DNA of 64,000 bases from CAVQUE01 sp046290435. GTDB taxonomy: Bacteria > Actinomycetota > Acidimicrobiia > Acidimicrobiales > UBA8592. Shown here piece after piece: positions 7,411 through 15,490 of this stretch. Under the pieces are notes generated by a model. That model had not been told where the DNA came from, did no database searches, and worked only from the letters and a program-made list of their open reading frames with translations. Numbering within the stretch: position 1 is the first letter of the stretch; every line of letters starts with the position of its first letter. Made by a program: the position numbers and the translations under genes. The DNA is taken from contig JBKAGO010000071.1 of NCBI GenBank assembly GCA_046290435.1, positions 1-64,000 on the forward strand, in the 5' to 3' direction.

Positions 7411-8876
7411 GCCACATGCAGGGTGAACGGGCCGGCGGGCTCGCCGGTCACCGGGGCGCTGGCGCCGACGTGAGGCGGAGCTGGGTGCGGGGACCGTTCT
7501 TCGGGGCGAGTTCGGTGTTGGTGGTGTTGGTGGTGTTGGCGGTGATAGCGGCGTTGCTGGTCGCTCCGGCATCACCCGCGTCGGCGTCGGCGTCGACGCC
7601 GGATGAGCTCGAGGGGTATCCGCGTACCCAGGCTGATCGTTCGGCGATCGAGAATCAGATCGCCGATGAAGTGTTCGCCACCGTCAACGCCGAGCGCGCC
7701 GCGCGCGGTCTCGAGCCGTTCGCTCGTTACGACGTCGACGCGAGCGCCGAGGACAACGTGCAGCTCTCGACGTGGTGGTTCCGCGCCTCGGGAAAACACT
7801 GGTCCGAAGTCGATCCCGAAGGCTCCATAGTTTCGAGAAATCAGCACTATTACTTCGAGCGCGGCAACTTCTATGCCAAAGAACTTCTCACTGGTGGCCG
7901 TGTCGCCGCCAACGTGGTGCGGAACTTCATCGGTTCCGACAGGGGCCACAACCAAGCGTTGTTCGGCGACGGTGATTACCTGGCGATAGGCATCATCTGT
8001 GGCTCGAATGGCCTTTCGTTCGGGGTGGCGTTGCACATCGTCACCGATGCTCCCCGATCCGTGCCGAGCGCGCCCTTTGCGCCGTCGCCGAATCCGACAC
8101 GATCGCAGCCGGGTACGTCATGCGATGGCTCTACCGTCGGACCCGACGATCCGATCTTCGTGCCATCTCCGTCAGATCCGACGCCGGACAGGCCGGCTCG
8201 GCTTCCTCGCCCCCATGGTCCGGCTGCGTGGCTGCATGGCACGTCGCTGCAGGTACTCGACGTGCCCGTGGCTGTGTTCGACACCAGGGGTCGGCGGATG
8301 GCCGCGCGCGCCCCGATCAGCGTCTCGGTTCCGCGTTCGCGTAACGCCGTTGCTGCGCAGGTGACTGTCACGACGAGGGGCGCGACTCGTGGCCGGTTGC
8401 AGGTGGGCACCGAACGGTTCGCGGCGCGCACCGCCAAACAGGGCGTGACGTTCATCGTGGCCGTCGAGGACTCGAGCATTCGGCTGCGTGCGTCGCATCG
8501 CAGCCGGGTCCGTGTCGAGGTCGACGCGTTGTTCTTCGCCCGCAGCGATGGCCACGTGGCCGCCTATGAGGCGGAGTCGGAGTCGCTGCGTTCCCGGGTC
8601 GCCCGCCCGCAATGGACGACACCCGACTTCGCGCCGACCACCCGGCATGTCATCGTCGCCGTCGAGGCCGCCACCCGACGCCATGCGAGCACCGTGCAGG
8701 TGAGCGCCCCCGGCGTGGCCGGGACGCTGCGAGTTCCCGTCGGCCGCACCGACGGCAGGACACTGGTCCTCGCCCGGGTGGCAACGGGCGACGGTGCCTC
8801 AGAGGGACAGGTGAGCGTGCGATCTGGACCAGCAGTCACCGGCACTGCAGTCGTCGCAGCCACTGTCGCCCGGTGA
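7407..8876 (+). CDS. Secreted CAP/SCP-domain protein with C-terminal beta domain
   Basis: About 489 residues. A hydrophobic segment (VLVVLVVLAVIAALLVA) near the N-terminus is a signal peptide or anchor. A CAP (SCP/PR-1) domain follows: an opening helix with FATVNAERAARGLEPF, then GKHWSEVD, then SDRGHNQALFGDGDYLAIG, which resembles the second CAP histidine region. A Pro/Ser-rich linker leads to a C-terminal all-beta half with VAVFDTRGRRMAARAPISV. That resembles the 'LDTR'-type surface domains common in actinobacterial exoproteins. The GTG at 7407 overlaps the previous stop (GTGA); in-frame starts at 7416 and 7470 are alternatives. Bacterial CAP proteins are usually envelope proteins of uncertain activity; nothing here fixes the role. 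Confidence 0.75.
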   Translation: MSHMQGERAGGLAGHRGAGADVRRSWVRGPFFGASSVLVVLVVLAVIAALLVAPASPASASASTPDELEGYPRTQADRSAIENQIADEVFATVNAERAARGLEPFARYDVDASAEDNVQLSTWWFRASGKHWSEVDPEGSIVSRNQHYYFERGNFYAKELLTGGRVAANVVRNFIGSDRGHNQALFGDGDYLAIGIICGSNGLSFGVALHIVTDAPRSVPSAPFAPSPNPTRSQPGTSCDGSTVGPDDPIFVPSPSDPTPDRPARLPRPHGPAAWLHGTSLQVLDVPVAVFDTRGRRMAARAPISVSVPRSRNAVAAQVTVTTRGATRGRLQVGTERFAARTAKQGVTFIVAVEDSSIRLRASHRSRVRVEVDALFFARSDGHVAAYEAESESLRSRVARPQWTTPDFAPTTRHVIVAVEAATRRHASTVQVSAPGVAGTLRVPVGRTDGRTLVLARVATGDGASEGQVSVRSGPAVTGTAVVAATVAR

Positions 8877-9009
8877 TGAGCATGGTCGCAATGGTCGTGT
8901 CCTGCTCATTCATTGCGTTCGAAACGCGTTCGGCATTTGCCGATGCGCGTGAAGTCTCATGTTGGTCCTGTTGTACGGCCTATTCCGGCCACTACTGAGA
9001 GTGGATGAA

Positions 9010-9936
9010 ATGTCAATCATGAAAGACATGTCTGTAGTTCTGAAGTTCAGATCTCTGGGCGTTCTTTGTGTGGTCTTTGCGCTCCTTGCGGTCTCGGCTC
9101 CGGCGGCAGGCGCTGCCGAGCCGGTTTCCGATAGCCGATCGCTTGCCGAGGTGATGCCGGCACTGTCACCTGCGTCGTACGATTCGCGTATGGCGCCGAG
9201 GCGGTTCTGTTCGGTCCGCCATGATCGAAACTCAGACGCGTGGTCGGCATGCGTGGTGGGCAGGAGGCAGCTCGCACGCGCGCAGCGGGTGTGTCGCTAC
9301 ACAGAAATTCCGGGGACGTCCGAGTTTCGGTCGTGCGTGGCGGAGAAGCGGTCTCTGTTTGCGGCGCGCAGGGCTTGCTCTTCACGTTTTGCCAGGGGAA
9401 CGGCGGAGTTCCGTGGGTGCGTCAGGGGTCGTACCGCTCGAGCAGCGGCAGTGCGCGATTGTCGAGATGGTGAGCAGCGTCAGGACGAGTCCAGGCAGCA
9501 GTGTGTGCGAAGGCTGCTGGCAGATGTGCATCATCCCTCTGACGTACTTGAAGATCCAGGATGTCCAGAAGTAGCGTCCGGTCCGAGCACGCTGCGCATC
9601 AACGAGTACGAAGTCATCGTCGAGGAGGTTGGCGGCGAGCTCGAAGTTTATGTGGTATGGGACTACATGACGTCTGCGCCGTGCCGTTCTGTCTTGATTC
9701 CTCGGGAATATTGGCCAATCGTGACCACCGCCGATAGTTCTGGCTCATTCATGACATCAGCTGGCGTTCACCCTGACTACCCGTACGGTGGTTTGCGGCG
9801 TGCATTCTTCGGTGTCTATGTTCATGTGCCGCTAGGGCATCGGGAACAAATTGTCTTCCCTGCCATCTACGTCGAAGCTGAGGGAGAAACTGTCACGATA
9901 CCAGAGGGCACTGTGGTCTATCGGCCACGACGCTGA
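9010..9936 (+). CDS. Secreted protein with 28-residue cysteine repeats
   Basis: About 308 residues with an N-terminal signal peptide (LGVLCVVFALLAVSAPAAGA). After a short spacer come eight cysteines spaced exactly 14 residues apart, forming four C-x13-C-V units with a 28-residue period. The units are CSVRHDRNSDAWSAC, CRYTEIPGTSEFRSC, CSSRFARGTAEFRGC and CRDGEQRQDESRQQC. The C-terminal ~120 residues are beta-rich and without recognisable motif. The secreted protein at 12462-13175 has two units of the same repeat. The start is uncertain: ATG at 9010 or 9019. No regulon element precedes it; it lies 133 bp after the CAP gene on the same strand and is probably read from copy 4. Its codon use is less GC-rich than its neighbours. 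Confidence 0.72.
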   Translation: MSIMKDMSVVLKFRSLGVLCVVFALLAVSAPAAGAAEPVSDSRSLAEVMPALSPASYDSRMAPRRFCSVRHDRNSDAWSACVVGRRQLARAQRVCRYTEIPGTSEFRSCVAEKRSLFAARRACSSRFARGTAEFRGCVRGRTARAAAVRDCRDGEQRQDESRQQCVRRLLADVHHPSDVLEDPGCPEVASGPSTLRINEYEVIVEEVGGELEVYVVWDYMTSAPCRSVLIPREYWPIVTTADSSGSFMTSAGVHPDYPYGGLRRAFFGVYVHVPLGHREQIVFPAIYVEAEGETVTIPEGTVVYRPRR

Positions 9937-10097
9937 TAGGTCGTGGTCGCTCCGGGCTTCTGGTTTGTTGCAGCATGACCGGATCGCTCGCCCAGGCCCA
10001 GGAGAGAGGCGGTGAGCCCGCACCAGCGGCCCGCCCCGTTCGGGATCATTGGGCACTGCGACGCACGGCGGGCTCCAGCGAGGAGGGCATCGCCAGG

Positions 10098-10117
10098 AAC
10101 CGAACGCATTGTCGGTC
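10098..10117 (+). promoter_or_regulatory. Regulon element copy 5 (putative TetR operator)
   Basis: AACCGAACGCATTGTCGGTC, 87 bp before the membrane-anchored protein gene at 10205 and pointing toward it. Confidence 0.72.
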
Positions 10118-10204
10118 AACGCGCCAGCCGCCTTGCCGATCCTGAGTTGTGGGCGAGCCGAGCGATTCGCAGCTCGCCCTGGCGCCATGGAACAGGAGAA
10201 CAGG

Positions 10205-11446
10205 ATGCACGAGCTCCGCGAGGTCGACCCCAAGCAGCAACGAGTGGCGGTCTCGATAGCGGCATGCGCAATGGTGGTCATCGTCGCGGTAGGCCTGTTC
10301 GCTGCGGCCTCGCGGTCATCGACAGACGCCGCGTCCGCAACGTTCGAACGCGAGGCATCAGACCAGGCAATGGGCAGCTCGGGCTCTGATGGCCACGCCG
10401 ACGAGGCCGCCCCGGCGGAACTTGCAGACGACGACGGGAGGGCCGAGGTTGGCGGATCCGTCGATGGGCTATCCGGGCAGAGCGGGCCCGAGCCCTCCGA
10501 GGAGCAAGCGCCGGCGTCGGTGCCCAATGGAGTCGAGTCGTCATCGGATCTCATCGGCGCTGAGACCGACGAAGGCGAGACGGGCGAGCATCCCGAGGCC
10601 GAGGCTGGACAGGGCGCGAGCGAGACCCAGCCGGTTGTCGTCGACACTACCTGGGTTCGGCGGGCAAGGGTTCCGGTGCTGTGCAACCTCGAGGCCGGGC
10701 GCCTGCGACGCGGCGCCGTGCCGGGGGGCTACACCGATCAGGCGGGCGCCATGTACTCAGGTGGTTTGGCCGACGAACACGTCGTCACGGGTCGACTCGA
10801 AGGCGTTGGCGAAGGGGCGACGGTCGCCGCGATCGGTTGTATGTCTCACAGGGCGACCTGGAACGAACTGATCGTCTGGGATGCGGAGCGGCGCCCATTC
10901 GTCGTGATTCAGGCATCGGAGTTGTTGGCCGGCCTCGATGCGAGCAGCGGCGGCTACGTGGAGTCGGTCAGGGTTCGCGACGGCGCCATCGAGGTTGCCC
11001 TCGAGCGGGTCAACCAGCGTGGGGATTCGACCTCGGTCGGGTTCGAACCGACAGCGAGTGCGACAGCGGTCGTGCGTCTCGCTCCTGGTGGCCAGTTCAC
11101 CGTCGAGAGCGCGCAGTTGTTCAACGAGGTCCCAACAGCGAAGGCGGCGGTGAAGGCTGCGAACAACGGGGAACGTCGCAAGCTGCGCAGCATCGTCGAC
11201 AGGGGCGCTGACGTGCTGCTCGAGCTGGTCGAACGAGATGGCCCGATGAAGTTCGAACTCTGCCGGGGGAGGGACGAGCTGGGCCTCTTCTGGGCGGACA
11301 TAACGGTCGACGCCCAGCGAATCTGCTTTGCGAGCACGGCGACTACGAGAGCCGCCGATTCCTTCCACTTCATCGTGCTGCGGATGCAGCGCGACGACAG
11401 CGGGGCGTGGCGCGTCGACACCGCTGAGGAGTTCATCAAGATGTGA
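10205..11446 (+). CDS. Membrane-anchored extracellular protein, paralogue of 30232-30966
   Basis: 413 residues. One hydrophobic segment (about residues 15-37) is followed by a long acidic, Glu/Gly/Ser-rich spacer to about residue 145 and then a folded domain starting RARVPVLCNLEAGRLRRG. The gene at 30232 has the same domain (RARVPALCGRFSAGRLNNG) and the same internal order of motifs (IGCMSHR against LNCTSHR). Most of the protein is predicted outside the cell. The ATG at 10205 was chosen for its AGGAG ribosome site 7 bases upstream; an ATG at 10187 is in frame. No known family recognised. Confidence 0.7.
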   Translation: MHELREVDPKQQRVAVSIAACAMVVIVAVGLFAAASRSSTDAASATFEREASDQAMGSSGSDGHADEAAPAELADDDGRAEVGGSVDGLSGQSGPEPSEEQAPASVPNGVESSSDLIGAETDEGETGEHPEAEAGQGASETQPVVVDTTWVRRARVPVLCNLEAGRLRRGAVPGGYTDQAGAMYSGGLADEHVVTGRLEGVGEGATVAAIGCMSHRATWNELIVWDAERRPFVVIQASELLAGLDASSGGYVESVRVRDGAIEVALERVNQRGDSTSVGFEPTASATAVVRLAPGGQFTVESAQLFNEVPTAKAAVKAANNGERRKLRSIVDRGADVLLELVERDGPMKFELCRGRDELGLFWADITVDAQRICFASTATTRAADSFHFIVLRMQRDDSGAWRVDTAEEFIKM

Positions 11447-11459
11447 CGCTGTCGTCTCC

Positions 11460-11479
11460 GACCGAACACATCGTCGGTC
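11460..11479 (+). promoter_or_regulatory. Regulon element copy 6 (putative TetR operator)
   Basis: GACCGAACACATCGTCGGTC, majority form, 66 bp before the single-domain TetR gene and just after the stop of the preceding gene. Confidence 0.78.
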
Positions 11480-11545
11480 ACACGCCGAGCGCAGCAGCCG
11501 AAGGAGTGGCCAGCGTAAGTCGAATGGCGTGAAGGGGATGGCGGA

Positions 11546-12310
11546 GTGGCCGCAAGTGCAACGGAGTTTCTCGAGGCTGGGGCGCGGTTGCTCGCCCGCT
11601 CGGGGGCGCAGGTGTCGTTGCGGTCGCTGACCGTGCGTGCGGTCACCAGGGAAACCGGTCTGTCGACCGGCGCGTTCTATCACTACTGGGACACCCAGTC
11701 CGAGTATGCGGATGCGCTGCGGCTCTACGTGATGGAACCCGCAAGGATCGAGGCCGAGGATCCGTCGTTCGTGCACCTCGCATCGCTCGCAGCCACCGGC
11801 ACGCTCGAGGATCTGATCGACTTGTTCGAACGGCACTGCGCCTTCCTGGTCACCTCGCCCCGGTTCCGGTTGGAGCTGCTGCTGTGGTCACTGCCCGACG
11901 ACGACGAGGTGCAGGCGACGCTGGGTCCCAGCTATCGAATGCAGGTCGAGTACAACGCGCTGTTCATCGAGGCGCTGCTGGCGCGCACCGGGTTGCGGTT
12001 GGTCGACGGGGTCACGAGTCGGGACCTCGCATGTGCCGTCATGAGCTCGCTTGCCGGGCTGGCACTGCTCAAGCGGGTCGAGCCCGAAGTCGTCGGCCCG
12101 ATGGCCAGTCGGCTGGTCTGTACGTTCCTGGCCAGCGCTGTGATGATCCCCGTCGATGAAGACACCCGCTCGCAGTCTCTCGAAGAGCTCTTGAGCTGGC
12201 TCGGCGGCCACTTCGAGCGCCGCTGCCGTGCCGGCAGTGACGCTGCGACCGAGCCCGACGCTGTCGCCGCGATGGCCGGGTCCGCCGTCGGCGTCCACGG
12301 CCACGGCTGA
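11546..12310 (+). CDS. TetR-family regulator, single domain
   Basis: 254 residues with one N-terminal TetR DNA-binding domain: a helix ATEFLEAGARLLA, then a helix-turn-helix TVRAVTRETGLSTGAFYHYW ending near residue 48. A helical ligand/dimerisation region of ~170 residues follows. The recognition helix and the FYHYW segment closely match both tandem TetR proteins of this window. With the identical upstream element, this suggests that all three read the same DNA site. The GTG start directly precedes the first helix; a longer upstream ORF is not supported. The product is likely cytoplasmic, DNA-bound and autoregulated. The effector is unknown. Confidence 0.85.
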   Translation: MAASATEFLEAGARLLARSGAQVSLRSLTVRAVTRETGLSTGAFYHYWDTQSEYADALRLYVMEPARIEAEDPSFVHLASLAATGTLEDLIDLFERHCAFLVTSPRFRLELLLWSLPDDDEVQATLGPSYRMQVEYNALFIEALLARTGLRLVDGVTSRDLACAVMSSLAGLALLKRVEPEVVGPMASRLVCTFLASAVMIPVDEDTRSQSLEELLSWLGGHFERRCRAGSDAATEPDAVAAMAGSAVGVHGHG

Positions 12311-12461
12311 ACGAGCTCAGGCGAGCAATACGTAACGCTTCGCGATCCGACCGACAAGGTGGCTCGGGCCCGAGGGCCGACTGGCCGGTTGTCGAGCCCG
12401 TGGCCAATCGTCCACGAGCATGCTCTGCAGCGGCCCCCGGTCGGCGTTGCGCACGGAGCGA

Positions 12462-13175
12462 TCAGCGGGCCGAGCACCTGTCGCCGAACGTCACGGCGCC
12501 TGCTGGCAGGTGGAGGTGTTGGAGGAGGTGGCTGATGTCGATGGCAGGGGAGGACCACGCCGCGGAACGCATGCCCCGGAACGTGGCTTCGATGACGATG
12601 ATTCCGGGCTCGACGCTGCCGGCCGCGATGCGGTGGGGGCCCTGAGGGCTGAAGGTGATGTTGTCGAGCAGGTCCTGGTGGAAGCCGGTCACGTCGGTGA
12701 TGATCGTGAGCCTCAGCTGCTGCGCTCGGTTGCTCCCGTCGATGCAGGCAGGGGTGTCGGCCCATGCTGCGGAGGGGGTCTGTGGCTGCGCGCCAGGGGC
12801 CGGGCGCTGGCCGTTCGCAACTCGAGCCCGGACACACTGCCGGTAGGCGCGCGTTCCTCGGTCGTGCAGCTCCTGGCAGGCGATGCGTGCCTGGAACAAG
12901 GTCCGCTTGGTCTCGACGCAACGGCGGTACGCACGGGTGCCCTCGACGTGGAGCCGTGCGCAGACGGCTCGAGCGCGTGCCCCGACCGATGTGCGCTGGT
13001 CTCGGGGTGACGGCTGGTCTGCGACGAGGCGCTGCGCCTCGGTGCCGGCCGTCTGTGGCGCTGCGGTCGATGCGGCCGGCAGATGAACTCGAGCTGTGTC
13101 GGCGCCAGCACTAGCTGTTGCGATCGGGCCTGCAGCTCCGGCGAGGATGACCAGCAGCGCCACCAAGAGTTTCAT
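12462..13175 (-). CDS. Secreted protein with cysteine repeats, relative of 9010-9936
   Basis: 237 residues with a clear signal peptide (LLVALLVILAGAAGPIATASA). Residues about 71-118 contain two units of the 28-residue repeat found in the 9010 protein: CARLHVEGTRAYRRC and CQELHDRGTRAYRQC, each followed by V, with cysteines 14 residues apart. The C-terminal half is beta-rich with one more pair of cysteines. The ATG at 13175 has AAGGGC upstream. It is the only exported gene here read away from the nearest element (copy 7 at 13408), whose orientation serves the divergent gene at 13460. The region 13176-13459 probably holds divergent promoters. Confidence 0.75.
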   Translation of the reverse strand: MKLLVALLVILAGAAGPIATASAGADTARVHLPAASTAAPQTAGTEAQRLVADQPSPRDQRTSVGARARAVCARLHVEGTRAYRRCVETKRTLFQARIACQELHDRGTRAYRQCVRARVANGQRPAPGAQPQTPSAAWADTPACIDGSNRAQQLRLTIITDVTGFHQDLLDNITFSPQGPHRIAAGSVEPGIIVIEATFRGMRSAAWSSPAIDISHLLQHLHLPAGAVTFGDRCSAR

Positions 13176-13407
13176 GAATGTCGTGCCCTTCTATCGGCGC
13201 TCGATGATGAGCACGTCTTGCTTGTCGAGGGTTGATTCGACGGGCATCGGTGGGCCTTGACATTCGACTTGTTCGGTTCTGGCCGTTTCTGGACAACTCG
13301 ACTCAGCATTCGGTGCCCGCTGGGTGAAATTCCCCAGCCACCGAGGTAGCCGCAGCGGTTCCACCGCCTCAGGGGACGGAGCTCGCAGTCGCGGCGGCCC
13401 GACCAAG

Positions 13408-13427
13408 AACCGAACAGATCATCGGTC
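13408..13427 (+). promoter_or_regulatory. Regulon element copy 7 (putative TetR operator)
   Basis: AACCGAACAGATCATCGGTC, only 32 bp before the start of the gene at 13460, the shortest spacing seen. The divergent cysteine-repeat gene starts 232 bp to the left. Confidence 0.72.
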
Positions 13428-13459
13428 GGGGCTTCATCCGTCGTGCCGATAGGGCAGGT

Positions 13460-15253
13460 ATGCGTCGCTATTCGGGCAAGAAGCGCTTCACCACTTCGAG
13501 CCGTCGGGGTGTCCAGGCGGTCGACCACACGAGTGTCCTCGGGCGCTTCGGGTCGCAACCCCAGGCATCCAGCGCGAGGTCGGGTGACTTGATCATGGCG
13601 GTCTCGGCCGCAGGGGCGCTCGCCTTCGCAGCCTTTGCCTTCTGGCCTGAGCCGGCTGGTCCCCTGGCTGCCCTGCACGTCGATGGCATCGAGGTCGGCG
13701 CCGTTGACGATGCACTAGCCCACGCTGAGGCCGAGTTGGCGGAGGAGGCCGAGAGGGCCGAGCTGGACGCATCGTCGGTGCGGTGTTGGGTCGAGATCAT
13801 CGATGCAGCGGACGAGGTTCGCTCCTCGAATCGCGTGTTGTGCGGACCCGTGTGGTTCCCTGCACAGTCTCAGCCGTGGGTCGAGGCATCGATTCGGGCC
13901 GCTCCTGCGGACGAGGACGGCACCGTCGTGGTCGAGTTCGACCGGCTCGTCGGCACAACTGCCCTGGACGACGAGGCCGAGTACGTGCGTCCCGACGGGG
14001 AGCCGATTCCGCCGGATGAAGTACCGCAGCCAGCGGAACGGGCGGGCATTCGTCTCGACAACGGCCGCTGGCTCCAGGACTTCGACGGAGTTCTCGAAGC
14101 GGCACAGGAGACCTTTACGTCCTCGACGAACAGTGCGGCCGAGCCACGGGCAGTCCAGGACGATGCGCTGTGCTGGTTCGAGACCGAGGGCGGGGCGCTG
14201 CCCGCTGGAGGCTTCCGTGTCCTGTGCGGTCCTGTGCTGGCGGTGGACGGCGACGCAGCTGCTCCGTGGGCGTCCATCGCACACACTGCGGTAGACGCCT
14301 CGTTCTGGAGTGCGCGTGCGGAGATGGTTGGCGACGTTCAGCTGGGGGCGCGGGCAATGGGCGACGATCTGACGGACGGTCGCGGCGGAAGCGCTCCGGC
14401 CGTGTCGATCGACCCGCCCTTGCCTCTGCCACAGGCGCTGGGCTTCTCGGACATCTTGGACCGCGACCTCGAGTTGGCTCCGCCGTCGCCGGCAGAGCGA
14501 TTGCTCATCAGAACGACCGATGGGCGAGAGCTCACGATCGAGGGGCACGCGCAGATGAAGGTCATCGGCTCGGGGCCGGATGCGCTTGTTGCCGCCGAAG
14601 GCGAGATTTTCATCGCGCTGCGCACGACCGACGGCGAAGGACCGCCGGCGAGCGCGATCCTGTCGCCTTACCTGCAAATCGATGGAGACAGACAACGCGT
14701 CGACCCTGACGTTCTCGGATCGACGTGGGTGGTCTCGGTTCCTGTGAACGCGGGTGAGGCACTGTTGATTCTGCGAGAGGAGCGCGTGACTGGTGCTTCG
14801 TTCGAGCAAGCGATCGACCTGCTGACGGGAGCCAGGGCTGATGCGGGCCCGAGAGCGCTGTATCGGCCGACCCGGCAGCTCACCGACGCCCAACGCCTGT
14901 CCCAGAGATTCGCCGGGGGTAAGCGCATCCAGATCACGGTGATCGAAGCGAGCTTCGCGGTGCCGGACTCCGTGGAGTCGCCGGCTGATGCCGACACGGC
15001 GACGTTGCGTTTCAAGTTCACGGCGAACGTGGATCTCGACCCCCAGACGTTCAGGCTGAGGGCACGCGGCGATGTGCTTGTCGCCGGGCGGCAGTTCGAT
15101 GTCGACGAGAACGGCGATACGTGGGTCACGTTCGAGGTCCCGGATGATCTCGTTCGAGCGACCCTCGTGGTGCGCGCCACGCAGGCGGGGGAGCCGACGA
15201 GAAGGGCCACGGAGCCCAGCACAGTCGTCGTCGACTTCGGGCCTGCCTCTTGA
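13460..15253 (+). CDS. Membrane-anchored extracellular protein with internal repeat
   Basis: 597 residues. A cytoplasmic basic N-terminus of ~45 residues precedes one membrane segment (MAVSAAGALAFAAFAFW) and a large acidic extracellular part. Two similar modules follow: CWVEIIDAADEV with RVLCGPVWF near residue 112, and CWFETEGGALP with RVLCGPVLA near residue 240. Both have a C-x17/18-C pair ahead of GPV. The C-terminal ~130 residues are beta-strand-rich. The ATG at 13460 follows AGGGCAGG; an ATG at 13594, directly before the membrane segment, is an alternative. Likely surface-exposed; no enzymatic motif seen. Confidence 0.65.
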   Translation: MRRYSGKKRFTTSSRRGVQAVDHTSVLGRFGSQPQASSARSGDLIMAVSAAGALAFAAFAFWPEPAGPLAALHVDGIEVGAVDDALAHAEAELAEEAERAELDASSVRCWVEIIDAADEVRSSNRVLCGPVWFPAQSQPWVEASIRAAPADEDGTVVVEFDRLVGTTALDDEAEYVRPDGEPIPPDEVPQPAERAGIRLDNGRWLQDFDGVLEAAQETFTSSTNSAAEPRAVQDDALCWFETEGGALPAGGFRVLCGPVLAVDGDAAAPWASIAHTAVDASFWSARAEMVGDVQLGARAMGDDLTDGRGGSAPAVSIDPPLPLPQALGFSDILDRDLELAPPSPAERLLIRTTDGRELTIEGHAQMKVIGSGPDALVAAEGEIFIALRTTDGEGPPASAILSPYLQIDGDRQRVDPDVLGSTWVVSVPVNAGEALLILREERVTGASFEQAIDLLTGARADAGPRALYRPTRQLTDAQRLSQRFAGGKRIQITVIEASFAVPDSVESPADADTATLRFKFTANVDLDPQTFRLRARGDVLVAGRQFDVDENGDTWVTFEVPDDLVRATLVVRATQAGEPTRRATEPSTVVVDFGPAS

Positions 15254-15490
15254 TCGGAGGGGTCAGCGTGTTACGAGCGCTTCGGCCGTCCGGCTTCGTG
15301 CTCAGAGGGGCTTTGCTAGAGCGGCCACGGCCAACGCTCGGGGCATCGGTTGTTCGGCCGGTATCGAGCGGACCCATTGCCGGTCACAGGCCGCCGGTCC
15401 GATGTTTCGCAGGCACCGAGTGATTCCGCCTGCGGGAATGGGGCGGAGCGAAGACGTCCGGGTTCGCTTGGCCGCAGCTGTCGGCGTCAC

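Noticed and set aside
8915..8940. LexA box before the cysteine-repeat gene (CGAAACGCGTTCG)
   Set aside because: The left half-site is CGAAA rather than CGAAC and the spacing is one base short.
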